Below are positions 30,859-39,279 of a DNA stretch of 64,000 bases, in pieces. Both the position numbers and the translations under genes were made by a program. The notes below the pieces were generated by a model. The model saw nothing but the letters and a program-made list of their open reading frames with translations, was not told the DNA's origin and made no database searches. Where the stretch lies: contig NZ_CANLFS010000001.1 in assembly GCF_947490095.1 (NCBI RefSeq), positions 248,001 to 312,000 on the forward strand. Direction: 5' to 3'. The stretch's first letter is position 1. Every line of letters begins with the position of its first letter. The stretch is from an uncultured Halomonas sp. (GTDB lineage: Bacteria; Pseudomonadota; Gammaproteobacteria; Pseudomonadales; Halomonadaceae).

Positions 30859-32040
30859 ATGACCGAGACCCGATCCGACAGCAGCGCCCAGGACCCCTGG
30901 GCCGGCATCCGCCCCTACCACGACGACGAGGTCGCGGCGGTGCTCGCGCGCCTGACCCATGAACCGGAACTGCTCGATGCCCTGACCCGCTACCGCCTGC
31001 CGCGACTCTCGCGCCTGATGCCGGGCCTGTCACGCACCCTGGCAAGCCTGGCACTGCGCCGGCAGGTTCGCGGCGTGCAGAGCGTCCGGGACTTCCAGCA
31101 ACGTATCGCCAGTTACATGGAGCGGATGATTCGCACCTCCACCGACGAGTTCACGACCGCCGGGCTCGACACCCTGGATCCGGACACGGCGTATCTGTTT
31201 ATCGGCAATCATCGCGATATTTCGCTGGACCCCGCCTTCGTCAACTACGCCCTCTATCTGGCGGGTCGCAACACGGTGAGGATCGCCATCGGCGACAACC
31301 TGCTCAAGAAGCCCTATGTCACCGACCTGATGCGCCTCAACAAGAGCTTTATCGTGCCTCGCAGCGCCCGGGGCAAGCGCGCCATGCTCGCCGCCTACCA
31401 GAAGCTCTCCGGCTATATCCGTCACTCCATCACCGCGGACAACCACTCCATCTGGATGGCCCAACGGGAGGGGCGCGCCAAGGACGGCATCGACGGCACC
31501 GACCCGGCCATCATCAAGATGATGACCATGTCCAGGCGTGCCGAGGACCGCCAGGCAAGCCTGGGCACGGCCATCGAGGAACTGCGCCTGGTGCCGGTCT
31601 CGATCAGCTACGAGTACGACCCCTGCGATGTCCAGAAGGCCCGCGAACTGCATGCGATGCACAGCCTGGGCAACTACGAGAAGAGTCAGTACGAGGATAT
31701 CCAGTCCATTGTGGCGGGCATCACCGGCGACAAGGGGCGCGTGAAACTCACCTTCGGCACCCCGCTCTCCGCCGATTTCACCACGCCGGACGAGGTGGCC
31801 GCCGAGATCGACCGACAGGTACTGGAAGGCTATCACCTCTTCCCCAGCCACTACCTGGCGCTGGAAACGCTGGGTATCGCCCCGGCACTGGTCGAGCTCG
31901 GCAAGATAAGCGACGCCGACCGGGCACGCTTCCAGGCACGGCTGGCACAGGTTCCCACGGAGCTTCGCGACTGGTGGCTGGCCCAGTATGCCAACCCCGT
32001 TCTTAATCAGGCGGGGCAGGCGCCCGTCGAGCTCCCCTAG
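30859..32040 (+). CDS. Glycerolipid acyltransferase (PlsC/PlsB-like)
   Basis: 393-residue acyltransferase. The motif region YLFIGNHRDISLDPAFVNYA resembles the acyltransferase box I but has His-Arg-Asp (HxD) and a second Asp at +6 instead of the classical HX4D. Block II FIVPRSARGKRAM and block III IWMAQREGRAKDG are present. The family likely acylates glycerol-3-phosphate or lysophosphatidate at the inner membrane; substrate is inferred only. It is probably co-transcribed with rdgC (5 bp). Confidence 0.8.
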   Translation: MTETRSDSSAQDPWAGIRPYHDDEVAAVLARLTHEPELLDALTRYRLPRLSRLMPGLSRTLASLALRRQVRGVQSVRDFQQRIASYMERMIRTSTDEFTTAGLDTLDPDTAYLFIGNHRDISLDPAFVNYALYLAGRNTVRIAIGDNLLKKPYVTDLMRLNKSFIVPRSARGKRAMLAAYQKLSGYIRHSITADNHSIWMAQREGRAKDGIDGTDPAIIKMMTMSRRAEDRQASLGTAIEELRLVPVSISYEYDPCDVQKARELHAMHSLGNYEKSQYEDIQSIVAGITGDKGRVKLTFGTPLSADFTTPDEVAAEIDRQVLEGYHLFPSHYLALETLGIAPALVELGKISDADRARFQARLAQVPTELRDWWLAQYANPVLNQAGQAPVELP

Positions 32041-32125
32041 CCGCCCGCCCGCGGCTATCACCCCACAGGGGCAAACATGCTATCGTCTTGGCATCGACAC
32101 GGCTGGTCATTATAAGGAGAACGTC

Positions 32126-32407
32126 ATGGCTTCATCGGAAATTCAGAAAACTCGCGTCATCAACGAGTTGCAGGGCTTTATCAGGAAGCTGCTGCAGGAT
32201 CCCCGAGTGCTGGACCAATCGTTGGAAATCGCTCGCCGTCATCTGCCCGAGGGCAACTCCCAGGACGTCATGGCACGGATTGCCAACGAGATCTCGGATA
32301 CCACCAGCGTGCATATCCCCGAGGATCCCGCCGAGCACACCGAAGCCGACAGGCTATTCCTGGAACTGCTGCGTGAGGTAGTCAACGAGGAGCAGGCCCT
32401 CTACTGA
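32126..32407 (+). CDS. Conserved-looking small acidic protein, function unknown
   Basis: 93 residues beginning MASSEIQKTRVINELQGFI and predicted mostly helical and acidic; no cysteine, signal peptide or membrane helix. Not recognised. The ATG at 32126 is preferred to a longer upstream frame because AAGGAG lies 7 bases before it. A TTGGCA / 17 bp / TATAAG pair at 32088-32116 could be a promoter but would place the transcript start almost at the ATG. A GC hairpin follows at 32492. Confidence 0.75.
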   Translation: MASSEIQKTRVINELQGFIRKLLQDPRVLDQSLEIARRHLPEGNSQDVMARIANEISDTTSVHIPEDPAEHTEADRLFLELLREVVNEEQALY

Positions 32408-32491
32408 TCGAAAAGCTCCTGCGCCGCGACCGGCAGGGCTATCGCGGATAGCTCGGCAACTCGGGGCTAACCTGGCTTCGGATAGCGGAAC

Positions 32492-32511
32492 CGCCCGGTC
32501 TCGGCCGGGCG
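32492..32511 (+). terminator. Possible terminator after the 32126 gene
   Basis: Seven-bp stem CGCCCGG / CCGGGCG with a 6-base loop, followed by TTGTCGTGT. Weak T-run, 85 bases beyond the stop codon. Confidence 0.4.
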
Positions 32512-32588
32512 TTGTCGTGTCCGGGAGGCACGGGTCTGGTAAAATGGCGAACCACTGTCTTTACCAGAGCCATACAGCCCTCGCCATC

Positions 32589-34067
32589 ATGTACTACCTA
32601 CTCAAGCTCTCCCCCGAGATCACCATCAAGTCACGCTCCGTGCGGCGGCATATGACACGCTGCCTCGCCGCCAATGTGCGTAATACCCTGAAGCCTCTGG
32701 AGCAAAATATCGGGGTACGCGACGGCTGGGATCTGCTTTGGGTCTCCCTGCCCGACGCCGCCGATAGCGCGCTGATCACAGAGGTGGAGGCACGCCTGGG
32801 CCGGATTCCTGGCGTTCAGGAGATCCAGGACGTCCGGGAAGTCGGTTTCACCGACCTCGACGATATCGCCGCCCGAGTGGTGCCACTCTGGACGCCCCGC
32901 ATTGCCGGGCGCGCCTTCCGGGTCTCGGCCAAGCGCCGCGGCCGGCACGACTTCTCCTCTTCCGACATGGAGCGCCGCCTCGGCGCGGCGCTGCTTGCGG
33001 CGACCCCCGACGCCCGCGTCAACCTGAAACAGCCCGACGTCAACGTCACGGTCGAAGTCGTGGAGCAACGACTGCGCCTGATAGAGCGTCGCCTGCCGGG
33101 TCTCGGGGGCTATCCCCTCGGGCTTCAGGGGCAGGCCATGGCGCTGATGTCCGGCGGCTACGACTCCCCGGTCGCCGCCTGGCGGATGATCCGCCGCGGC
33201 ATCAAGACACACTTCCTGTTTTTCAATCTGGGCGGCCCCGAGCATGAGCGCGGCGTGCGTGACGTCACTCATCATCTCTGGCGGCGCTATAGCCTGTCGC
33301 ATCGGGTCAACTTCATCTCGGTGCCCTTCGAACCGGTGGTCGGCGAGATCCTGCGCAAGGTGCCGGACGGCATGATGGGTGTCGTGCTCAAGCGCATGAT
33401 GGCGCGAGTCGCCTCACGACTCGCCCAGCGCAGCCGGGTGCCCGCCCTGGTGACCGGCGACGCCATCGCCCAGGTATCCAGCCAGACCCTCACCAACCTG
33501 GCACTGATCGATGATGCCAGCGAACTGCCGATCCTGCGGCCGGTACTCACCGAGGACAAGCAGGCCATCATCGCTCAGGCCCGCGAGATCGACACCGCAC
33601 GCTTCGCCGAGGTCATGCCGGAGTATTGCGGCGTTATCTCGCGCCGCCCCAATACCCGGGCCCGCCGGGATCAGATCGCCGAGGCCGAGGCCGAGTTCGA
33701 CTTCGCGGTGCTGGAGGCCGCCGTCGACGCCACCGAGGTCACCCGTATCGACCGGCTCCTGGAATCGCCTGGTCACCGGCCGCCATCCCCGGCGGGGGAA
33801 GCGGTGCCCGAGGCCCATGACGGCGAGGACGTCAGCGTCATCGACATCCGCTCGCCGGCGGAGCGCGAAGCGGCCCCCCTTGCCCTGAAAGCGGGCCGGT
33901 GTCTGGACATTCCCTTCTACGAGCTCCAGCAGCGTGCCCCGGAACTGCCCGATGATCACCATTACTTCCTGTATTGCGAGCAGGGCGTGATGAGCCGAAT
34001 GCAGGCCCTGCACCTCCATGACCGTGGCCTCACGCACTTCGGTATCTACCGCGCCCCCGGGCGCTGA
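32589..34067 (+). CDS. thiI: tRNA 4-thiouridine / thiazole sulfur transferase ThiI
   Basis: 492-residue sulfurtransferase for s4U8 in tRNA and for thiamine. It has an N-terminal ferredoxin-like and THUMP region, the PP-loop MSGGYDSPVAAW (near residue 190-202) and a C-terminal rhodanese domain with the active Cys in YCEQGVMSRMQALHL. The rhodanese domain is the part that hands sulfur to ThiS. The start MYYLLKLSPEITIKSRSVRR is set by family; a longer frame exists upstream without support. It complements thiO-thiS-thiG encoded at 53357-55529. Confidence 0.94.
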   Translation: MYYLLKLSPEITIKSRSVRRHMTRCLAANVRNTLKPLEQNIGVRDGWDLLWVSLPDAADSALITEVEARLGRIPGVQEIQDVREVGFTDLDDIAARVVPLWTPRIAGRAFRVSAKRRGRHDFSSSDMERRLGAALLAATPDARVNLKQPDVNVTVEVVEQRLRLIERRLPGLGGYPLGLQGQAMALMSGGYDSPVAAWRMIRRGIKTHFLFFNLGGPEHERGVRDVTHHLWRRYSLSHRVNFISVPFEPVVGEILRKVPDGMMGVVLKRMMARVASRLAQRSRVPALVTGDAIAQVSSQTLTNLALIDDASELPILRPVLTEDKQAIIAQAREIDTARFAEVMPEYCGVISRRPNTRARRDQIAEAEAEFDFAVLEAAVDATEVTRIDRLLESPGHRPPSPAGEAVPEAHDGEDVSVIDIRSPAEREAAPLALKAGRCLDIPFYELQQRAPELPDDHHYFLYCEQGVMSRMQALHLHDRGLTHFGIYRAPGR

Positions 34068-34171
34068 GGCCGCATCGTCGGGGGCAGCGCCCATCCCGTG
34101 CCGCCAGGTGCAGCGAGGCGCCATCCCGGCTACAATCGGGCATCTGATTTTTTAGGTATTCAAGAGCCGAT

Positions 34172-36208
34172 ATGTCGACGAACGCTACGCGCAAGATCCT
34201 GGTCACCAGCGCCCTCCCCTACGCCAACGGCGCCATCCACCTCGGCCACCTTCTCGAATACATCCAGACCGATATCTGGGTGCGTTTCCAGAAGAGCCGC
34301 GGCCAGCAATGCCACTATGTGTGCGCCGATGACGCCCATGGCACCGCCATCATGCTGCGCGCCGAACAGGAGGGCATCACGCCCGAGGCGCTCATCGACC
34401 GCGTGAGCCGCGACCACCAGGCGGACTTCGCCACCTTCGGCGTAGCCTTCGACAACTATCACTCGACCCACTCGGAAGAGAATCGCCACTTCAGCGAGCT
34501 GATCTACACGCGCCTGCGCGACAAGGGCCATATCGCCACCCGCGATATCGAGCAGATGTACGATCCGGTGAAAGGACTCTTCCTGGCCGACCGCTTTATC
34601 AAGGGCACCTGCCCGTCGTGCAAGACCGATGACCAGTACGGCGATAACTGCGAGGCCTGCGGGGCCACCTATACGCCGGCCGAGCTGATCGATCCGGTAT
34701 CGGCCATTTCCGGTGCCAAGCCCGAGGTGCGCAGCTCCACCCACTATTTCTTCAAGCTGCCCGACTTCGCCGACTTCATGCATCGCTGGATCAACGACGG
34801 CCACGTCCAGCCCCAGATCCGTAACAAGCTGATGGAATGGTTCGAGGCCGGCTTCAACGAATGGGACATCTCCCGGGATGCCCCCTACTTCGGCTTCGAG
34901 ATCCCCGACGCCCCGGGCAAGTACTTCTACGTCTGGCTCGATGCCCCCATCGGCTACCTGGCCAGCTTCCAGAACCTCTGCGAACGCGAGGGCATCGACT
35001 TCGACAGCTACTGGCAGAAGGACAGCGACGCCGAGATCTACCACTTTATCGGCAAGGACATCGTCTACTTCCACGCCCTGTTCTGGCCGGCCATGCTGCA
35101 TGGCGCCGACCTGCGCACCCCCACGGCGGTGAACTGCCATGGCTTCGTGACCGTCAACGGCGCCAAGATGTCCAAGTCCCGCGGCACCTTTATCAAGGCC
35201 GCCACCTACGCGGACCATCTCAATCCCGAGTATCTGCGCTATTACTTTGCGGCCAAGCTCACCTCGCGGGTCGACGACCTCGACCTCAACCTCGAGGACT
35301 TCGCCGCCCGGGTCAACAGCGACCTGGTGGGCAAGGTGGTCAACATCGCCAGCCGCTGCGCCGGCTTTATCAAGAAGCTCGGCGGGGGCAGGCTCTCCGC
35401 CCACTGCGCCGAACCGGAGCGGGTCGCCCGCTTTATCAGTGCCGGTGACGAGATCGCCGAACAGTTCGAAACGCGTGAGTTCGGACGCGCCATGCGCCTG
35501 GTGATGGAACTGGCCGACGAGGCCAACACCTATATCGCCGAGGCGGAGCCCTGGGTGCTGGCCAAGCAGGAGGGACGCGAGCAGGAGGTACTGGATATCT
35601 GCTCGGTGGGCATCAACCTGTTCCGCCAGTTGATGGTCTATCTGGCACCGGTCGTGCCGGCCATGGCCGAAGACGCCCGTCGCTTCCTCCAGCTCGAGAC
35701 ACTGGACTGGCACAGCCGCCACGCGGTCTTGTTGAATCACGAGATCGCCAAGTTCAAGCCCCTGATGACCCGCGTGGAGCGCGACAGGATCGACGCCATG
35801 ATCGCGGCGTCCAAGGAGGATCTGGTGGAAGAACAGAAGCTCAAGGAGGCGCCCAGGGGCCCCCTGAGCGACGCACCGATCGCCGAGGAGATCGGCTTCG
35901 ATGACTTCATGAAGGTCGACCTGCGTATCGCACGCATCGCCAAGGCCGACTATGTAGACGGCGCCGACAAGCTGCTCAGGCTGACCCTGGACCTGGGCGG
36001 CGAAAGCCGCACGGTCTTCTCCGGCATTCGCGCCGCCTACGCCCCGGAGGCACTGGAGGGCCGACTCACGGTGATGGTCGCCAACCTTGCGCCGCGCAAG
36101 ATGCGCTTCGGCCTCTCCGAGGGCATGGTGCTGGCCTCGGCCAATGACGAGGGCATCTACCTGCTTTCACCGGATGCCGGCGCCGAACCCGGTCAGCGGG
36201 TGACCTGA
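34172..36208 (+). CDS. metG: Methionyl-tRNA synthetase
   Basis: 678-residue class I synthetase. HIGH motif is HLGH (in [11 protein letters not shown]), the zinc knuckle is CPSC...CEAC, KMSKS is [10 protein letters not shown], and a C-terminal tRNA-binding domain starts near residue 575 ([20 protein letters not shown]). This is the long dimeric form, as in E. coli (677). It is followed after 6 bp by the RnfB-like ferredoxin gene, the metG-rnf-nth neighbourhood known from pseudomonads. Confidence 0.96.
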   Translation: MSTNATRKILVTSALPYANGAIHLGHLLEYIQTDIWVRFQKSRGQQCHYVCADDAHGTAIMLRAEQEGITPEALIDRVSRDHQADFATFGVAFDNYHSTHSEENRHFSELIYTRLRDKGHIATRDIEQMYDPVKGLFLADRFIKGTCPSCKTDDQYGDNCEACGATYTPAELIDPVSAISGAKPEVRSSTHYFFKLPDFADFMHRWINDGHVQPQIRNKLMEWFEAGFNEWDISRDAPYFGFEIPDAPGKYFYVWLDAPIGYLASFQNLCEREGIDFDSYWQKDSDAEIYHFIGKDIVYFHALFWPAMLHGADLRTPTAVNCHGFVTVNGAKMSKSRGTFIKAATYADHLNPEYLRYYFAAKLTSRVDDLDLNLEDFAARVNSDLVGKVVNIASRCAGFIKKLGGGRLSAHCAEPERVARFISAGDEIAEQFETREFGRAMRLVMELADEANTYIAEAEPWVLAKQEGREQEVLDICSVGINLFRQLMVYLAPVVPAMAEDARRFLQLETLDWHSRHAVLLNHEIAKFKPLMTRVERDRIDAMIAASKEDLVEEQKLKEAPRGPLSDAPIAEEIGFDDFMKVDLRIARIAKADYVDGADKLLRLTLDLGGESRTVFSGIRAAYAPEALEGRLTVMVANLAPRKMRFGLSEGMVLASANDEGIYLLSPDAGAEPGQRVT

Positions 36209-36214
36209 GCCATC

Positions 36215-37009
36215 GTGAGCCGCCGTGACCTGATAGACGCCATCGATGCCCTGCTGCCCCAGACCCAGTGCGGCAAGTGCGGCTTCGATGGCTGTCTGCC
36301 CTACGCCGAGGCGATCGCCGAGGGCGAGCCCGTCAATCGCTGTCCGCCGGGCGGCGACAGCACCCTCGTCCAACTGGCCGAGCTGACCGGCCAGCCCGAA
36401 CGCCCCCTGATCGAGCCGGCCCAGCGGCCCCTGGCCGCGGTGATCCGCGAGGACGAATGCATCGGCTGCACCAAGTGCATTCAGGCCTGTCCGGTTGACG
36501 CCATCCTGGGCGCGGCCAAGCGCATGCATACGGTGATCACCGACGAGTGCACCGGCTGCGAGCTGTGCGTGGCGCCCTGCCCGGTGGACTGCATCGACCT
36601 CGTGGCCCACCCCACCTGGGACGCCGCCGAGAGCGACAGGGAACGCGATGCCTACCTGGCCCAGCGGGCCGAACGGGGGCGCCGACGCCACCGCGCCAGG
36701 CAGCAGCGCCAGGCCCGGGAGGCGCGCGACAAGCGCCTGGAGCGCCAGAAGCGCCTGATGCAGCAGCGCCGCCGCGCGCCCCACCAGGGTGCCGCCGCCT
36801 CCTCGGGCGATGCGGTCGTCCAGCGCCAGCGTCGGATGGCCCTCAAGGCCGCCGAGCAGGCACTGAAGCGCGTGCAGCAGCAGCTGGAAAGCGCCCGTCG
36901 CCGCGGCGACGACAAGGCCGAGGCCACCGCCCTGGCCCAGCTGCCCGAAGCCGAGCGACTGCTGGCCGACGCCAGGCACTCGCTGGAGCAAACCAGCACC
37001 ACCGAATAG
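36215..37009 (+). CDS. rsxB: Orphan RnfB/RsxB-like ferredoxin without membrane anchor
   Basis: 264 residues from a GTG start. Residues 1-60 hold the RnfB-type four-Cys cluster ([10 protein letters not shown]...VNRCPPGG). Residues 85-130 hold two 4Fe-4S ferredoxin motifs ([24 protein letters not shown]). Normal RnfB has an N-terminal membrane helix; here the protein starts directly at the cluster domain. The last 120 residues are a very basic Arg/Gln-rich coiled coil not typical of RnfB. rnfA, C, D, G and E are not adjacent; only metG and nth are. It may be a relict or a soluble electron donor. Confidence 0.82.
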   Translation: MSRRDLIDAIDALLPQTQCGKCGFDGCLPYAEAIAEGEPVNRCPPGGDSTLVQLAELTGQPERPLIEPAQRPLAAVIREDECIGCTKCIQACPVDAILGAAKRMHTVITDECTGCELCVAPCPVDCIDLVAHPTWDAAESDRERDAYLAQRAERGRRRHRARQQRQAREARDKRLERQKRLMQQRRRAPHQGAAASSGDAVVQRQRRMALKAAEQALKRVQQQLESARRRGDDKAEATALAQLPEAERLLADARHSLEQTSTTE

Positions 37010-37019
37010 TGATCGCCTC

Positions 37020-37075
37020 ACCATTCACCATTCACCATTCACCATTCACCATTCACCATTCACCATTCACCATTT
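37020..37075. repeat. Heptanucleotide array (ACCATTC) x8
   Basis: Eight tandem 7-bp units ACCATTC (the last ACCATTT), starting 10 bases after the rsxB stop. It is followed by ACAGCTTAAAGC and GGCTTACGG, sequence related to the GTAAGCC array at 51101. The rest of the 255-base gap before nth has no gene. Confidence 0.95.
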
Positions 37076-37264
37076 ACAGCTTAAAGCGCATGGCTTACGG
37101 CTCCCGGCACAGCCGGCTCACCACTCATCACCCGGGGCTATCTCGGGGGCAGGCCTGCGAGGAGGCGCTGTGAATACCTCCCTGTACGCTACCGATGCCA
37201 TCCATGGCATAGGACCTCCTCTTCGGCCTGCCCCCGACGCCCCTTGCTACTGCCAGGGACTGTA

Positions 37265-37900
37265 ATGAACGCCAAGAAACGCTTTGATATCTTCGCGCGA
37301 CTGCGCGAGCACAACCCCCACCCCACCACCGAGCTCAACTGGGAGACGCCCTTCGAGCTGCTGGCCGCGGTGCTGCTCTCCGCCCAGGCCACCGACGTGG
37401 GCGTCAACAAGGCCACGGCGCGGCTCTTCCCGGCGGCCAACAGCCCCCAGGCGATCATCGACCTGGGCCTCGATGAGCTGAAGGACCATATCAAGACCAT
37501 CGGCCTGTACAACACCAAGGCCGTGAATCTGATGAAGACCTGCCACCTGCTGGTGGAGCAACACGGCGGCGAGGTACCCAGGACCCGTGGCGCCCTGGAG
37601 GCGCTGCCCGGCGTCGGGCGCAAGACCGCCAACGTGATCCTCAACACCGCCTTCGGCCAACCCACCATCGCCGTGGACACCCATATCTTCCGGGTCTCGA
37701 ACCGCACGGGCCTCGCCCGGGGCAAGGACGTGGTCGAGGTGGAGAAGAAGCTGCTGCGCCACGTGCCCCGGGAGTTTCGCCAGGATGCCCACCACTGGCT
37801 GATACTCCACGGTCGCTATACCTGCATCGCCCGCAAGCCGCGCTGTGGCAGCTGTGTGATCGAGGACCTGTGTGAATACCAGGAGAAGACCGAGCTCTAG
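37265..37900 (+). CDS. nth: Endonuclease III
   Basis: 211-residue DNA glycosylase/AP-lyase for oxidised pyrimidines. The helix-hairpin-helix LPGVGRKTANVIL includes catalytic K120, and D138 lies in VDTHIFRV; both equal E. coli numbering. The C-terminal 4Fe-4S loop is CX6CX2CX5C (CIARKPRCGSCVIEDLC). The start MNAKKRFDIF is set by family. It converges on the ArsA-like ATPase gene with 30 bp between stops. Confidence 0.96.
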   Translation: MNAKKRFDIFARLREHNPHPTTELNWETPFELLAAVLLSAQATDVGVNKATARLFPAANSPQAIIDLGLDELKDHIKTIGLYNTKAVNLMKTCHLLVEQHGGEVPRTRGALEALPGVGRKTANVILNTAFGQPTIAVDTHIFRVSNRTGLARGKDVVEVEKKLLRHVPREFRQDAHHWLILHGRYTCIARKPRCGSCVIEDLCEYQEKTEL

Positions 37901-37930
37901 CCCGGCCCAGGGTCATGGCGTCCCGACGGC

Positions 37931-38938
37931 CTAGAAGCCTTCCGCCTCCAGGCGCTCGGCCAGCTGTTCCAGGACCTCGATGCCCTGGACATCGGTGGGT
38001 AGCCAGGGCAGTCGCGGGCGCGGCAGGTGCCCCAGCGCCTCGTCGATACGCTCGAGGTAGGTGGCCTCCTGCTCGCGACGAGCGTTGAGGAAGTCACCAT
38101 CGGCCTCCGGCGGAATCACCCGATTGACGAGGGTGCCCGCCACCGGCACCCGGGCCTCCTCCAGGGTCGCCACGGCGCGCGCCGTCTCGAGGATCGGCAG
38201 CCGTTCCGGGGTCAGCACGAACATGAAGCCGGTCTCTTCGGCGTTTTCGATGCGCCGGCGTGCCTGATGAAACAGGCGCCGCCGATCCCTCAGCGTCCTG
38301 GCCACGTCACGGGTCTTGTCATCGAGGTCCGCCAGGCCATCCTCGTGGGGATCATCGAACGGGGTCGCGACATCCTGGCCTCGCTTGGGGGTCAGGTGGG
38401 ACAGCACCTTGCCCAGCTCCTCGGACTTGCGGTTATGCGCCAGCAGCCCATCGGTCCAGGCCGCCATGGCCTCGGGCAACGTCAGCAGGCGCAGAGTATG
38501 ACCGGTGGGGGCCGTATCGAAGATGATCAGGTCCCACTCCCCGGCATCATCGGTGATCAGGCGCGACAGCCGTTCCAGCAGGGCCGCTTCCTGGGTGCCC
38601 GGCGACTGTCGCGTCAGGCGCATCTGGCGCTCCAGCTCCGTCATCATCTCCGGTGCCGCGTAGCGGCGCATCTGGGCGGTGACGCGGGCCAGATGCGCCT
38701 CCACCTCGGCGTCGGGGTCGATCTCCATGGCGTCGAGGTTGGGCAGCAGCCGCTGCGGCACATCCCCCAGCTCGCGGTCGAAAACGTCGCCCAGGCTGTG
38801 TGCCGGGTCGGTGGAGACCACCAGCACCCGGCGCCCACGCCGCGCGGCGAGGACCGCCAGGGCCGCGGCGACGGTCGTCTTGCCGACCCCGCCCTTGCCG
38901 CCCACCCAGAGCAGGCGTTTTTCCAGTAACTGTTTCAT
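37931..38938 (-). CDS. ArsA/Get3-family ATPase, single-domain and cysteine-free
   Basis: 335-residue deviant-Walker ATPase. GGKGGVGKTT (P-loop, residues 13-22), STDPAHSLGDVF (switch I, 42-53) and DTAPTGHTLRLL (switch II) are all present. ArsA-type arsenite sensing uses cysteines; this protein contains none, and there is no second ATPase half and no ars gene nearby. It therefore probably serves a chaperone or targeting role like Get3 rather than arsenic efflux (inference). It is the third gene of cstA - small CC protein - ATPase, 13 bp after the middle gene. Confidence 0.8.
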   Translation of the reverse strand: MKQLLEKRLLWVGGKGGVGKTTVAAALAVLAARRGRRVLVVSTDPAHSLGDVFDRELGDVPQRLLPNLDAMEIDPDAEVEAHLARVTAQMRRYAAPEMMTELERQMRLTRQSPGTQEAALLERLSRLITDDAGEWDLIIFDTAPTGHTLRLLTLPEAMAAWTDGLLAHNRKSEELGKVLSHLTPKRGQDVATPFDDPHEDGLADLDDKTRDVARTLRDRRRLFHQARRRIENAEETGFMFVLTPERLPILETARAVATLEEARVPVAGTLVNRVIPPEADGDFLNARREQEATYLERIDEALGHLPRPRLPWLPTDVQGIEVLEQLAERLEAEGF

Positions 38939-38951
38939 AAAGAACCCATGG

Positions 38952-39254
38952 CTAGCAGCATTTAAAGTGGTCGAGTGGCGAGCGCTCCATGCCCATGCGC
39001 TGGTGCCAGTCGTGGAAGCGTTCCAGCAATAGGGGCTGTAGTTCCAGGGTGTAGTAGGCCGCCGGATTGGGAACTCCCATCATTTCGGAGAACACCAGCA
39101 GCATGAAGAGGTCGTCCTCGTCTCGACGGGCGCGGGCAATCGCGCCCCGATAGGGGGAGGAGTAGACCTCCTCCGCGAAGAAACGGGCCTGGCTAAGCCA
39201 GGCCCGAATCCGTTCGAGACGAGCCTGGCGACCCTTTTCGTGGTCGTTGCTCAT
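38952..39254 (-). CDS. Small protein ending in Cys-Cys (cory-CC-star type)
   Basis: 100 residues, beginning MSNDHEKGRQARLERIRAWL and ending DHFKCC immediately before the stop. The only two cysteines are the last two residues. The C-terminal Cys-Cys and the position beside an ArsA-like ATPase fit the family I recall as 'cory-CC-star protein'; the name is from memory and the function is unknown. An aromatic segment RFFAEEVYSSPYRGAIARAR and FSEMMGVPNPAAYYTLELQP are the most conserved-looking parts. It lies 25 bp after cstA. Confidence 0.78.
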   Translation of the reverse strand: MSNDHEKGRQARLERIRAWLSQARFFAEEVYSSPYRGAIARARRDEDDLFMLLVFSEMMGVPNPAAYYTLELQPLLLERFHDWHQRMGMERSPLDHFKCC

Positions 39255-39279
39255 CCTGTGACTCCTGAGGATTGGCGAT

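Noticed and set aside
37931..38938. Arsenite efflux ATPase ArsA.
   Set aside because: Single ATPase half, no cysteine and no arsB, arsC or arsR in the neighbourhood.
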